Shown here: positions 34,571 to 44,908 of the stretch, one piece after another
Layout: each line of letters starts with the position of its first letter
Numbering within the stretch: position 1 is the stretch's first letter
From: Chloranthus sessilifolius
Lineage: Eukaryota > Streptophyta > Magnoliopsida > Chloranthales > Chloranthaceae
Length of the DNA: 64,000 nt
Reading direction: 5' to 3'
NCBI GenBank assembly: GCA_021018995.1
Contig: CM037593.1
Location: forward strand, 10,010,088-10,074,087
Notes under the pieces: generated by a model
Seen by the model: only the letters and a program-made list of their open reading frames with translations
Told to the model about the DNA's origin: nothing
Database searches by the model: none
Program-made: the position numbers and the translations under genes

Positions 34571-35855
34571 GATAAGGCACCAAAGATGAACAAAAAAGCC
34601 AAATCGCTCTTTAAAAAAAAAAAAAAATTAAGAATCGATGGCAACTCTTAACGATGGTATTTATTGTTTTAAGAGTCGCCATCGATTATTTAGATCATCG
34701 ATCGATAAACAATCACATCGTAAAAAATAAAAAAAACTTGCATGACACATGATCTCTCTCTGATGATTCAATGCAGTCACGGCTTTCATTCAAATTGTGT
34801 AGCAAGTAATGGCTCCCGCGGTATCACAATGTAAAGATTAATACCGTTTTCTTTCAAACACCATCTATGTCGTCTGATTTGAAGGCTACAATATAAAGAT
34901 CAAATGTATCAAAGATTGGCACAAAACATGTTCTCTAACATCTGTTTTTTCACAATTGACTATCAAATTTAATCATTGGTTCAACTAACGAATCGTCACT
35001 GATCAAATAATCAATCGTTATCGCTCGACTAAATAATCGCCATCAATCAGATAAGCAATCGTCATCGATTGAATAAGCAATCGTCATTGATTGAATAAGC
35101 AATCGCCATTGATCTGAGCTAACGATCTGATAAGCAATCGACATTTATTAAAAGGGCACAAGCATAGTGCGTAGAGCAATGATAAAGTGTGTCTTTTTCA
35201 AAAAGGCGATTTTGAGTTCAAATATTGGTAACAGCATTCTCGTATGAAATTTTGGTTCCAGAACCAAAATAAGCACTAATAAGAATAAATAAGCCAATAA
35301 TTTTATATTAAAATACTTTTCATCTATCTGAGCGAAGACAATTCTTTATTAGATCGATGGCGATTGTTTATCCAATCGATAGCGATTGTTTAGTCGAGCG
35401 ATGGCGATTGTTTAGTCGAGCAATAACGATTGATTATTTGATCGGTGACGATTCGTTAGTTGAGCCAATGATTAAATTCCTTCAAATCAAACGGCATATA
35501 TGGTGTTTGAAAGAAAGCGGTATTGATCTTTACATTGTGATACCGCGAGAGCCATTACTTGCTACACAATTTGAATGAAAGTCGTGACTGCATTGAATCA
35601 TCAGAGAGAGATCATGTGTCATGAAGTTTTTTTTATTTGTTTACAACTAATGGCGACTGTTTTCGCAGTCGGTACCGACTGTCTAAATAGTCGATAGCGA
35701 CTCTTAAAACAATCGGTACCAACTGTGTTAAGAGTCGCCATCGATTATTTTAAGAATCTTCATCGACTGTTTTAAAAGTCGCTATCGATTGTCTTAAATT
35801 ATGTTTTTTTAAAAGAGGCGATATCGCCTTTTTTCGTGTCTATCTTTGGTGTCAT
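34571..35855. repeat. 1.3-kb fold-back (long inverted repeat)
   Basis: The left arm (about 34571-35130) and right arm (about 35340-35855) are inverted copies. CACCAAAGAT on the left mirrors ATCTTTGGTG on the right; GTGTAGCAAGTAATGGCTC mirrors GAGCCATTACTTGCTACAC; CAACTAACGAATCGTCAC mirrors GTGACGATTCGTTAGTTG. Each arm carries repeated GCAATCGTCATCGATTG-type units. The right arm lacks about 85 bp present in the left. Short frames here are not genes. Confidence 0.85.
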
Positions 35856-36354
35856 CGATTTTATATTGTGGCCTTCAAATCAGACGGCATAGATTTCATT
35901 TCACACCGCATAAATATAGAAAAGCGCAAATATTTAAAATTTTAAACTGTGTAGAACGAAAATAAGTGTAAGAAGGGGTATTTCAGACTTTTTGTGCTAA
36001 CTGAAAATGACTTGGCTAAAAGTTGGTCGATTTGGATAAAGGTAAAAATATTGACGAAAAAGTTGTATGTGACGGTGGTCGATCAGGTAAATTTTCCAAT
36101 TTTAAAAATAGGTGATACATTTAATTAAAAACTAACCGTGTGATTTATGCGTCATTATATCAAGTTCTGTTTTGTGAAATATAGCGGTGATCCAACTAAA
36201 TCAACGCTTTACAAGAAGTATGGGAGGTGAACGCTTTCAACAAATAAGTCGTGCGACCAATGGTACAAGCAAAATAAATGAATGGCCAATTTTGTGCTTG
36301 GAGAGGGGAGGGCTCACTAGTACCAGCTTATGTACTCTCTCTCTCCCTGCTGAG
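35856..36354. other. Intergenic; no recognisable gene
   Basis: AT-rich. The frame at 36187-36402 overlaps the start of the R-gene relic but in another phase. Nothing else was recognised. Confidence 0.4.
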
Positions 36355-36985
36355 GCAGGCTTCAGAGAGTTGAATCTACACAGGGCGAAGTCACCCAAAT
36401 AGAAGATGCTTTCAACCAAAGGAGAATATGTCTTGGAGAATGAGCTACAAACTCGGAAAAAGAGTGGCTAAGAAGCTTGCAGATGTGGATGATTGACGAA
36501 CAAAGGTGTTTTTAGTGAATTCGCGGAGATAACTCCTCTTGATCCTGTGACTGAGATGCCTAGCAGAAGTTCCTACGTTACCTTGAAGAAGATGGAGTCG
36601 GAATCATCGGTGTTCATCGGCGTATTTGGTATGGGGGTGTCGGTAAGACGACCCTTCTAACAAAAATCAACAACCAATTTCTCCAAAGAAGCCATGATTT
36701 CGATGTGGTGATTTGGGTTGTTGCATCCAAAGAACCAAATTTGGTAAATATGCGAAAGGATATTGGAAAGAAGTTGGGCTTCCCTGAGGATCAAGATCCG
36801 GGAGCTGAAAACATATTCAAAGTACTAAAGGAGAAAAAGTTTTTGGTAATGTTGGATGATATTTGGGCAAGGCTAAATGTGGAGGAGTTGGGGATTGCTC
36901 TTCCTAAAAGCCAAAAGAAGTCGAAGTTACTATTTACGACCAGATCTGAGGAAGTATGCGGACAAATGGAAGCTCGCCGGAATGT
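36355..36985 (+). pseudogene. CC-NBS-LRR resistance-gene relic, CC-to-NBS part
   Basis: The end of the coiled-coil region (YKLGKRVAKKLADVDD, about 36445-36490, followed by an in-frame TGA) and the linker TPLDPVTEMPSRS lead into the NBS. The P-loop near 36625-36655 has lost one base compared with the family pattern GMGGVGKTTL, so the reading frame shifts there. The frame then stays open from 36705: NFQF-type spacer, DFDVVIWVVASKEPNL (RNBS-A), KKFLVMLDDIW (kinase 2), and KLLFTTRSEEVCGQM (RNBS-B). Similarity stops at about 36985, before GLPLA and the LRRs. In known relatives this is the nucleotide-binding switch. This copy is dead, and it is not contiguous with the LRR relic at 1.2-1.9 kb. Confidence 0.88.
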
Positions 36986-38324
36986 TTCACACTATAAACT
37001 AAACTTTAAAAAAAAAAATTGAAAACTTAAAAATAAGAAACTCCAATACAAGAGTGCAGAATACATATTCAATGGATAACATAGTTTAAATATGATTTGT
37101 GAGGCTTAACAAACGTCAAACTTCCATTGGTCTATCTTATAGTACAATGATTATAATTTTTTTCAATAGAGCAACCTTTGGATGACTTGTATCACACATT
37201 TATGATTTATTCTAGAAAGGGTAAAGGGTAAATAACGAGCTTAATTAAGTGAATTTAAGTAGGTTAAGAATTAAAATGAATACGATTTGAGTGAAGATTG
37301 GGATGGTTTAAAAATATATAAGCCGGGCCCTACTTTTGAAACTTTCATACATATTTGATTTTGGGTGACATTTTATTAGTCAATGATATACCCTACTTTT
37401 GAAATGGTTATAAATTTTAATAAACTTTATGAACTTTGATGATGCACATTTCCAAAATAAGTAGTCAATATGTAATAAAAGAGGTCGGTACATCAATCGA
37501 GTCTTCTAATCAAGGGGATCTAATGGTTAGCTCACGTCTTTTTTAGAACTATTTTAAAATCCAATTTCAAGCTTTCGGGCACAATAGTTTTACAGTAATC
37601 CTTTCCTCGTAAAAGGCATATTGCATGTAAAAATATGTTAGACTGGATTACATCCAACATCTACTTTCCATGTACTATTTTGCCGTAAAATGAATGATCC
37701 TTTCGCCGTAAAATCAACTCGTAACAACACCTTTTCAAAGCCATTGTATATTACACAAAAATAATTTTGTGAGTGCTTCAAATGTTCAACTTGGGCACTA
37801 ATCGATGCTAGTTTGAGACTGAATTGTACGTTTGAAGCTGATGGCCGATGCTCATGATAATTTTATGGGATTGACGCCCCAATTGGTTTGGATCTGCCAC
37901 ATGGAATAATGGCAACCCCGTCTTTAGTGGTGTTAGATTGAATGTGTAAAACCCATTTCCATCGTGTACGTCTCACTCATAAGCCATCAACGGTAAACTG
38001 GGAGATCTATATATGAGGATAACGAACTAAAATTATGTGGCAGAATGCTTCGGCTTTGGTTGGAAACCCAATCAGATATGTTTTGGATTGTCACTTAAAC
38101 AATTTAGACTAGTCAAAATGTTGCCAAATGGGAAGTATGAATTTAATAGTGTCAGATCATTTAAACACCATTCGGGTGTTTAAATGTCAATCAGGAGTCA
38201 TTATCCCTTTAAGATATGGCCATATGGTAGCCTCTTTCGGTTATGGGCTTGGTTCTCATATGAATGTGGAACATATAGAAATTCTTGTGTTTGACTATGT
38301 TTGCACTTATTGGGATCAAAAAAG
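36986..38324. other. Intergenic; no recognisable gene
   Basis: No domain was recognised. The frame 38128-38493 overlaps a MITE and is not a credible gene. Confidence 0.45.
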
Positions 38325-38472
38325 CACTACAAAAATTAAGACTATTAGTGGGAGTCAAAAATTACCGCTATTAACAAAAAAACTACCGCTAGTAGTCTTA
38401 ATAATTTTTTTGTTAGTAGCGGCTATTTTTTATAGAAAAAAATTGCCGCTAATACTCTTATTTTTTGTAGTG
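38325..38472. mobile_element. CACTA-type MITE, exact AAG duplication
   Basis: It begins CACTACAAAAATTAAGA and ends TCTTATTTTTTGTAGTG. AAG flanks both sides (38322-38324, 38473-38475). The core is made of CCGCTA/TAGCGG words. A 3-bp duplication with CACTA ends is diagnostic. Confidence 0.88.
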
Positions 38473-38883
38473 AAGCTACAACATGACATATAAGGAGCTA
38501 TAAGTCTAGGAAGGCTACAAAATATTTTCCGATACATTACCATAATATATGTAAAGCACCGATACAATTCATTCAAAGTATCATACTAGTGACGTCTGAA
38601 ACTGTATGTGTTCTACGTCCGGTATGTACCAGTTTTAGACAAGATTTTGGACCATGTTGACGAATTGAAGCTGGATAACAAGTTGGATAATAATTTATAA
38701 GATTGGAAATTGGAAAGATTTAGGTGCGTTTTGGACATTCATCCAATTAGAAATTTAGAAAATATATCACATTGCCTTTGTGTTGCGTTATTGCTTCTTT
38801 TGCACTGACTGTAAGAAAATATCTTTGAGAATTTTATTTAGCGTGCACAAGGAAAATGCTACTATGGGGAATTGTGTTGCATC

Positions 38884-39115
38884 CAAGGTATCAAAAATCG
38901 ATCGATACCGATACTTTTTGGCGATACGTATCGGTATCCTAACTCAGGTATCCGATATTGTATACAGTATCGGCCGATATGTCTCGATTTCAACTGAGAC
39001 GTAGAGTTTTCCTTTTTTTAAAAAAAATAAGAAAAATAGGCCGATACATATCAGCCGAATCGTATCAATCTTGGACAAACCGATACCCGAGACCGATACC
39101 GGTTTTGATACCTTG
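38884..39115. mobile_element. CGATACGTATCG-core MITE, 8-bp TSD
   Basis: The ends are CAAGGTATCAAAAATCG and CCGGTTTTGATACCTTG. The flanks GTTGCATC (38876-38883) and GTCGCATC (39116-39123) agree at 7 of 8. The core is dense in GATACGTATCGG and GTATCGGCCGATA. Confidence 0.85.
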
Positions 39116-39419
39116 GTCGCATCAAACCCCTCGTATATATAAGGATCTATGAAATTTCACCATATTCCCTTTCCCACCTCCTAGTCATACCCCATCCCTT
39201 GTTCGCAATGGAAATGGGGCCCCATTTTCCCTAATCCTAATGAATATGCAGCCTAAGAAAGAAAAGCTGTCTTGCTAGAAAATAAAATGAGATTAACCTG
39301 GGCATTTCCTTTGGTGCCTTGGTCATCATTTTGTACATTCAGCGCACTTCATTTATTATGTACAAATGGTTCACATGACAATCGTTTAGATTGGGTTTAT
39401 CTGACCAAGAGCCTAATGA

Positions 39420-40309
39420 ATTAATCAAATCGTAAAAAGGAATGATACGGAAAGCTCAGGATTGATCCCTGATAATGCATCAAATCGCACCAATATCAAT
39501 CCTTTTGATTTCAAGGCAAGAATTCAATCATTCATAAAGAATTAATCAAATCTCCTCAAGTAGGATTCGAACCTATGACCAGTCAGTTAACAGCCAACCG
39601 CTCTACCACTAAGCTACTAAGGAACAATGGGAGATTACATCTCATAGAATTCAACTCTTGTTCTCAACCCATGACCAATATGAACCTGGAGCTTCCTTCG
39701 TAACTCCCAAAACTTTTCCGTAGTAGCTCTATTCCATGCCTCATTTCATAGGGAACCTCAAAGTGGCTCTACTTCAGTATATTCCATACATATCCCAATT
39801 CCATTTATTTAATATCCTTTTGGTGTCATTGACATAAGAGATGTCATTTCTAATTTCTTTGTTTCTATATATGGAAAGTGAAGAAATCATCATATAATAA
39901 TCGAGAAATTGTAATAGAAAAGAAAAAAAAGAGGTTTGTGGTGATTTTGAAATCTTTTCCACTAGGTAATCTATTATCCTTATGCAAAAAGATAATAAAT
40001 TTGGTCACTATGTTCAAACTCTATTATGGTTTCTGACCACATTCTCCATAAGGCCCTCTTATCTCTTCCTTCTCCGAGCTCAGATTATTGAAAAAGGAAC
40101 CGAGGAGGAATAAACAATAATTGATTTTATTACGAGGCAACTATAATGTTCATATCAATCTATTATGCGCCTCTACATCTAGCATTGGGTAGACCTCATA
40201 CAATAACTATCATAGTTCTATCATATCTTTTGTTTCATTTCTTCTGGAAGAATCACAATACTTTTTTTATTATGGATCTGCTACCAGAAATTCAATGCGT
40301 AATAATAAG
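39420..40309. other. Nuclear plastid DNA insertion (NUPT), left part
   Basis: This sequence corresponds to the plastid inverted-repeat region around trnN-GUU and the 5' end of ycf1. It includes the spacer downstream of trnN, the tRNA, the trnN-ycf1 spacer and the first part of ycf1. Point changes and small indels are scattered through it, so it is an old copy. It continues at about 41510-41633 after a solo LTR. The left edge is approximate, somewhere between 39400 and 39440. Confidence 0.8.
39552..39623 (-). tRNA. trnN-GUU: Plastid-derived trnN-GUU copy
   Basis: The minus strand gives a 72-nt cloverleaf sequence with a 7-bp acceptor stem, D arm (GCTTAGTGGTAGAGC), anticodon loop CTGTTAA (anticodon GTT) and T arm (GGTTCGAATCC). 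The few differences from the plastid gene that I recall still allow pairing (often G-U). It is part of a nuclear plastid insertion, so expression is doubtful. Confidence 0.85.
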
Positions 40310-41633
40310 TGTTGAAATGTGATTATATTTCACAGCCTAAGATATACACTTAGCCGTCCGATGAGAGTAATCTAATGATTTCTGTAGAGTTTTAATGAAT
40401 TCAAGAGATTCTGGCCCTTTGATCAATTCAATAGTACAAAGGAGCATAAAGACTGCATACACTGGAATGTAGACCCAATGGAACATTGAGCACAGAAATC
40501 GTGGAAAAGCAATCGATTGACTTTGGAATCGATCGATCGAACTAAAAGAAGAAATTGTGTTTTTTACTTTATCTTAAATCGATCGATCGATCGATTTTAG
40601 TGTTTTGACAAGGAGTTAGGGTTTCTAGAGTTAGAGTTAGGGTTCGGGGCTTTTTCCTTGTGATAGTTGTCTTCATTTTTTCTATCTATCTTTTACCACT
40701 TTCTAACTTTTAGAAGGTAGAATATCAATCTTTTTGAAACAAGACCATAGCGAGTAGATTAAAGTTTTTGTGTGGATTTATTTCGAGACTCAATTATGGT
40801 ATTTTAATGAACCATTTGCAGTTTATTTCAATTATTTGCACTTTTTATATAGAGATGTGTGGCTAAATTCATAGAGTTTTAGGATCTAATGAATCCCATA
40901 TGAGGAATTCATCCATTGAATAGATTTGATATTGAAATTTTAGTAAACGCTTATGTGATTTTTATGTCTATATGCTTTTATTGTTTTGGGATTTAATAAT
41001 CAATCCGAGATATAAGAAGTAGTCATATTTTTCTCATGATCTTAGATCTGTGATTAAGAACCCTAATCTTGTTTTTAATGTAAAAAAATAGATTCATTAA
41101 TTCATTAGAGGATTTGGAAAAGCATTACTTTAAATTGTTATGTTGATTTAATCTATTTATTCGTCCATAAATAATTAATTGATTTTAATATTTATGTAGT
41201 GTGTCTCTAATATTTCACCCCGTAGATCTAAATTCATGGATAATGAGCCAAGGATGAGAGGATTTAGCATCTTAAAATTCGCTTGCTTTTCTTGAGTAAT
41301 ATCATACTGCTTAGTTTGTTTATTTGTTAAATTCATCATATTTGATAGGCTAGATTCATATCGTAATAATTTTAGGAAATTCTGTGATTGGTATTTTGTT
41401 CTTCATAAAATTTATTTAAAATCCTTGTGGGATCGACCACGTACTTTGCACTCGTTTATCACGATACGACTCGTGCACATATGAGTAATACTTTTAAATT
41501 CACATAACATAATCTCAACATTCAATGTGTATTCCTGAATAATCTCATTTTTCAATTATTCAATCATTTTATTTTATCAGGTTCAACGCAAACCAAATTA
41601 GTCAACATTTATATGTTTCGATGTAACAACAAG
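39941..41633 (+). pseudogene. ycf1: Plastid ycf1 5' fragment, nuclear copy, split by an LTR
   Basis: Reading starts GTG-ATT-TTG where ycf1 has ATG (39941), and gives [20 protein letters not shown] stop follows in YYGF-stop (in relatives the frame continues). Nucleotide agreement with ycf1 carries on through 'ccataaggccctcttatctc' and 'ccagaaattcaatgcg' to about 40309. It resumes at about 41510 ('attcaatgtgtattcctg') and ends at 41633 ('cgatgtaacaacaag'). In plastids ycf1 encodes the TIC214 inner-envelope translocon protein; this copy has internal stops and a 1.2-kb insertion. Confidence 0.8.
40310..41520 (-). mobile_element. Solo LTR inserted in the plastid-derived DNA
   Basis: It begins TGTTGAAATG and ends TCTCAACA, with 6-bp inverted ends. 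Near the right end, 'cttgtgggatcgaccacgta' and 'actcgtgcacatatgagtaat' are the reverse complement of the block seen near the left end of the nested LTR at 28404 (there 'actcgcaagtgcacgaatcg'), so this LTR points to the minus strand. TCGATCGA clusters lie at 40512-40600. Its exact right edge is uncertain: plastid similarity may already resume at about 41510, and no clean 5-bp duplication is visible. Confidence 0.7.
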
Positions 41634-41770
41634 CCTTAAATTTTTTGTCTTTCCCAAGCAATGAGGAGAGAAAAAAAATTAGGTTCAAAGGAAAATATCA
41701 TTTTGAAATTTTATCAACAATTTGCTTGTGTAGGTGGGGATCTGAAATTTTCTGCATATATATATTTATA

Positions 41771-41915
41771 GGTAATGATCACCTTACTCGAGTCACGTTG
41801 GAGTCATGCGTGACTCAAGTGAGTGACCATCAGATCGCGGGCAAACATTGACCCTGACGTAATCTGACATCACCCGCTCAAGTCATGTGTGACTCGAGTC
41901 AAGTGATCATTACCC
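41771..41915. mobile_element. MITE with GGTAATGATCAC ends and TA duplication
   Basis: GGTAATGATCACCTTACTCG at the left mirrors ACTCGAGTCAAGTGATCATT-ACCC at the right. Inverted similarity continues through ACTCGAGTCA. TA flanks both ends (41769-41770, 41916-41917), compatible with a Tc1/mariner-type MITE, although TA is weak evidence in AT-rich flanks. Confidence 0.7.
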
Positions 41916-42662
41916 TATATATAAAAGTTAAGAGCATTTTCCTTAAATACCTTGAGATTAAACTTTTGAACGGTTTAAAATCAAGGAGATTTAACTAAAA
42001 CTACACTTCCAAAGTTACAATCTCCGATCGGTACTGACTTTGCCAAAATCGGTCCCCGTTTGCTAAAAGACACATGCAAAGTTTCACCTGCTTCAAACTT
42101 TTATAAAAAAATGTTTATTTAAAATAGATTGGGAAAAGACATCATATAGTCTATAAAATCTATTAAAAAAAAATTGATCATTAGATCGTAGTGTTCGAAT
42201 CAGAAAGCTAACATGGTGCTCCCAATTGAAATGGTTCCTCAATAATCAATGTACAAAGCCTTTCCTGTTTAAAGAGCTCCCTTTTAGTCCAACAATGCTC
42301 ATAGGTTCTCAACAAGTAATTAGTAATATATGTTTTACAAGTTATCCACACTCATTATTTTACTGTTTCTCTTTACCGAGTGGGAGCATTTGATTACCTG
42401 CTCCACCAGCTCTATTATATTATATCCTCTCTCTTACTGCAGAAGTGCTCTCTTGCCTACCTCACCTATCATAGTTTTGGCATGTAATTGTACTCGCAGC
42501 AAGCTAACCATTTGGTGTGTATGTCATCTTACACCATTAATGTTGTAAGTTGAGTAATCCAAGCCGTCAAAGTGAGACTCCGTTCATTGAACTAAAGAGG
42601 GCCCAAAAATGGACTTTTTGGTAGTTTTGATCCATCCAATTTATGCATTCTAATTTCAATTA
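41916..42662. other. Intergenic; no recognisable gene
   Basis: No domain in the frame at 42330-42548 and no repeat with definable ends. Confidence 0.4.
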
Positions 42663-43059
42663 GGGAGCCTTTACTTGCACTCGCTTAAGTAATTGCACCG
42701 TGGTTAAAGAAAGACTTTATATTTTAGGGGCACGTGACATATAAAAATGCAATCTGAACTGTCTGATTTAAAGTTCATGATCTATAGATTTTTAGTGGAT
42801 AAGATTGGCATGAAATATAACTTTCATCATGTGATTAAATATAGTCAAAGACTATTATTTGATTCAATGTTTGACAATAATAGATCATATGATATATATC
42901 ATGTTTTGCTCCAATCTTATCCACTAAGGATCTCTAGATCATGAACTTTAAATCAGACAACCTAAATTGTGTTTTCATATGTCACATGTCTCTAAAATAC
43001 AAAGTCGTTTTTTAACCTCGATGCAATCACTTAAATAGCGTGTGCAAGTAATGGCTCTC
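42663..43059. mobile_element. Fold-back MITE, exact 9-bp TSD TTTCAATTA
   Basis: The ends are GGGAGCCTTTACTTGCAC and GTGCAAGTAATGGCTCTC. Arms of about 150 bp stay alignable (e.g. GATTTAAAGTTCATGATCTA mirrored by AGATCATGAACTTTAAATC). TTTCAATTA is exact at 42654-42662 and 43060-43068. Confidence 0.92.
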
Positions 43060-43143
43060 TTTCAATTATTGTTCTTATATTTTTTTTAATTATTGATAGT
43101 TTGCGCAACTGCTTTTAGGTGTGGTTCCTAAAAGATTTCTCCA

Positions 43144-43517
43144 ATGAGAGACTGCTACTTGGACTATTTAGATTAATTATAGATCATGTACCTCTATTCT
43201 GGCCAACACAATCTCGAAGAGTGCCTTCGTTCAAAATCCCTGAAACCCGTTGGCTGCTTTGAATCAAGCTATCTAGATCGTTTTTCAACCCAATATTCCG
43301 CACGCTTGATCTTGAGACCATGAATGGACCATGAGAGACTGCTACTTGGACTATTTAGATTAATTATAGATCATGTACCTCTATTCGGGCCAACGCAATC
43401 TCGGAGAGTGCCTTCGTTCGAAATCCCTGAAACCCATTGGCTGCTTTGAATCAGGCTATCTAGATCGTTTTTCAACCCAATATTCCGCACGCTTGATCTT
43501 GAGACCATGAATGGACC
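43144..43517. repeat. 187-bp tandem duplication including one MITE arm
   Basis: ATGAGAGACTGCTACTTGGA and the 170 bp after it occur at 43144 and again at 43331 with only a handful of differences (attctggcc versus attcgggcc). The second copy contains the left arm of the element at 43373-43822. Confidence 0.92.
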
Positions 43518-43822
43518 ATTAGACGGTTTGTGTTTTGATTTCATGTGGTACAAATCCCCAAAAAATGTAAAAATGTTGTTTGAGTGTGATGTCTGCTATG
43601 TGGAGTTTCATCTCGTGTGCAAGTAGTTGCTCTCTAATTTTAGGGATTTGTACATCGTGAAATCAAAGAAAGAATCATGGTCTCAAGATCCATTGTGTGG
43701 AAGATTGAGGCGAAAAATGATCGAGATCGTCTTATTCGAAGTAGTCAACGGGTTTCAGGATTGTTTCAAACGTAGGCGCCATCAGAGATTCTATGGGCGC
43801 GAAGTCGTTAACAAAGGTACCG
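43373..43822. mobile_element. Fold-back MITE, 9-bp TSD family
   Basis: The ends are ATGTACCTCT and AAAGGTACCG. Arms share GAAACCCRTTGGCTGC-type sequence and its mirror 'agtagtcaacgggtttca'. The flanks TTATAGATC (43364-43372) and TTATAGATA (43823-43831) agree at 8 of 9. Its left arm and left flank are tandemly duplicated (see 43144-43517). Confidence 0.8.
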
Positions 43823-43841
43823 TTATAGATATACTCCACAT

Positions 43842-44023
43842 CAAGGTATTAAAATCGGTATCGGTCTCGGGTATCGGTTTGCCTGAGACCGATACGTATC
43901 AGCCATTTAAAAAAAAAAAAGTAGAAGTCTCGGTCAAAATCGAGACGTATCAGTCAATACGTATCGACGATATTGATACGGGATACCGATATGTATTGGT
44001 TTCGGCCGATTTTTTATACCTTA
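43842..44023. mobile_element. CGATACGTATCG-core MITE, exact 8-bp TSD CTCCACAT
   Basis: It begins CAAGGTATTAAAATCGG and ends CCGATTTTTTATACCTTA. CTCCACAT is exact at 43834-43841 and 44024-44031. The 182-bp core has GAGACCGATACGTATC and CGATATTGATACGG words. Confidence 0.92.
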
Positions 44024-44453
44024 CTCCACATGCTTAACTATAAAGCATCCGTTAGTGGTGTAAGATCATTTAAACACAAAATGGTGTTTAAACTTTAAAT
44101 TTAGGTCATCACGTTCCCTTAATCCTAGATTTTGTTCTCTTGGTCTTGATGATCTAGATCCAAGGTTTTAGGTCATCCCTTCGTCTGGAGCACCGTGACC
44201 AAATCGGGTTCGGGATAAAATTGGCTTCGAAATGATCCAACAAAATTTGTAAGTCGGAAAAAAGGGTAAAAATTTGAAAAAAAAAGAAATTTTTTTTAAA
44301 AAGGTAAAAAATTTCCAAAATAAAAAAGAAAAATTTCCAAAATATACTAATTAAAATTTTAAAAAAATTTGAAAAACAATTTTTTTTTTTTTTTTTATCA
44401 AAAAAAAAAAAAAATCCGAAAAAGGTCGGAAAATTCTCGTATAATTCACAAAA

Positions 44454-44899
44454 GGGTACCTCTATTAGTGCCCACACAATCTCTAAAAACGACCAGGTCA
44501 GAAACCCCTTCAAAAAAGATTGATTGCTTCAGGTCCGATGATAGAGATCGTGTTTTACCCCAATCTTCGACAAAATGGATCTTGAGATCATGTCGCACCT
44601 ATCAAACGGTCAGTATTTGATTCCACATTTTACAATCTTATAGATCCCCAAAAACTGCCCCTTAAATTATGTGGCACACATCATATTGAAACATGATTTA
44701 GGGCTATTATTGGGGGATTTATGACATGTGGAATAAAAAATGATCGTCTAATAGGTGCAACATGATCTCAACATCCATTGTCTGGAAGATCGGGGTGAAA
44801 CACGATCTCCATCATCTTATTTGAAAGCATTCGATGGTTCTAAAGGGATTGCACGCGTTGATGCTTTCAGAGATTGTGTGGACGCCAAAAGAGGTACCC
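44454..44899. mobile_element. Fold-back MITE, 9-bp TSD family
   Basis: GGGTACCTCT...CCCACACAATCTCT at the left mirrors AGAGATTGTGTGGACGCC...AGAGGTACCC at the right. The flanks TTCACAAAA (44445-44453) and ATCACAAAA (44900-44908) agree at 8 of 9. Preceded by a long poly-A/T-rich stretch (44280-44415). Confidence 0.88.
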
Positions 44900-44908
44900 A
44901 TCACAAAA

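Noticed and set aside
34571..35110. Regularly spaced CAATCGTCATCGATTG units considered as a CRISPR-like array
   Set aside because: Eukaryotic context, irregular spacing and inverted arms; it is part of a fold-back repeat.
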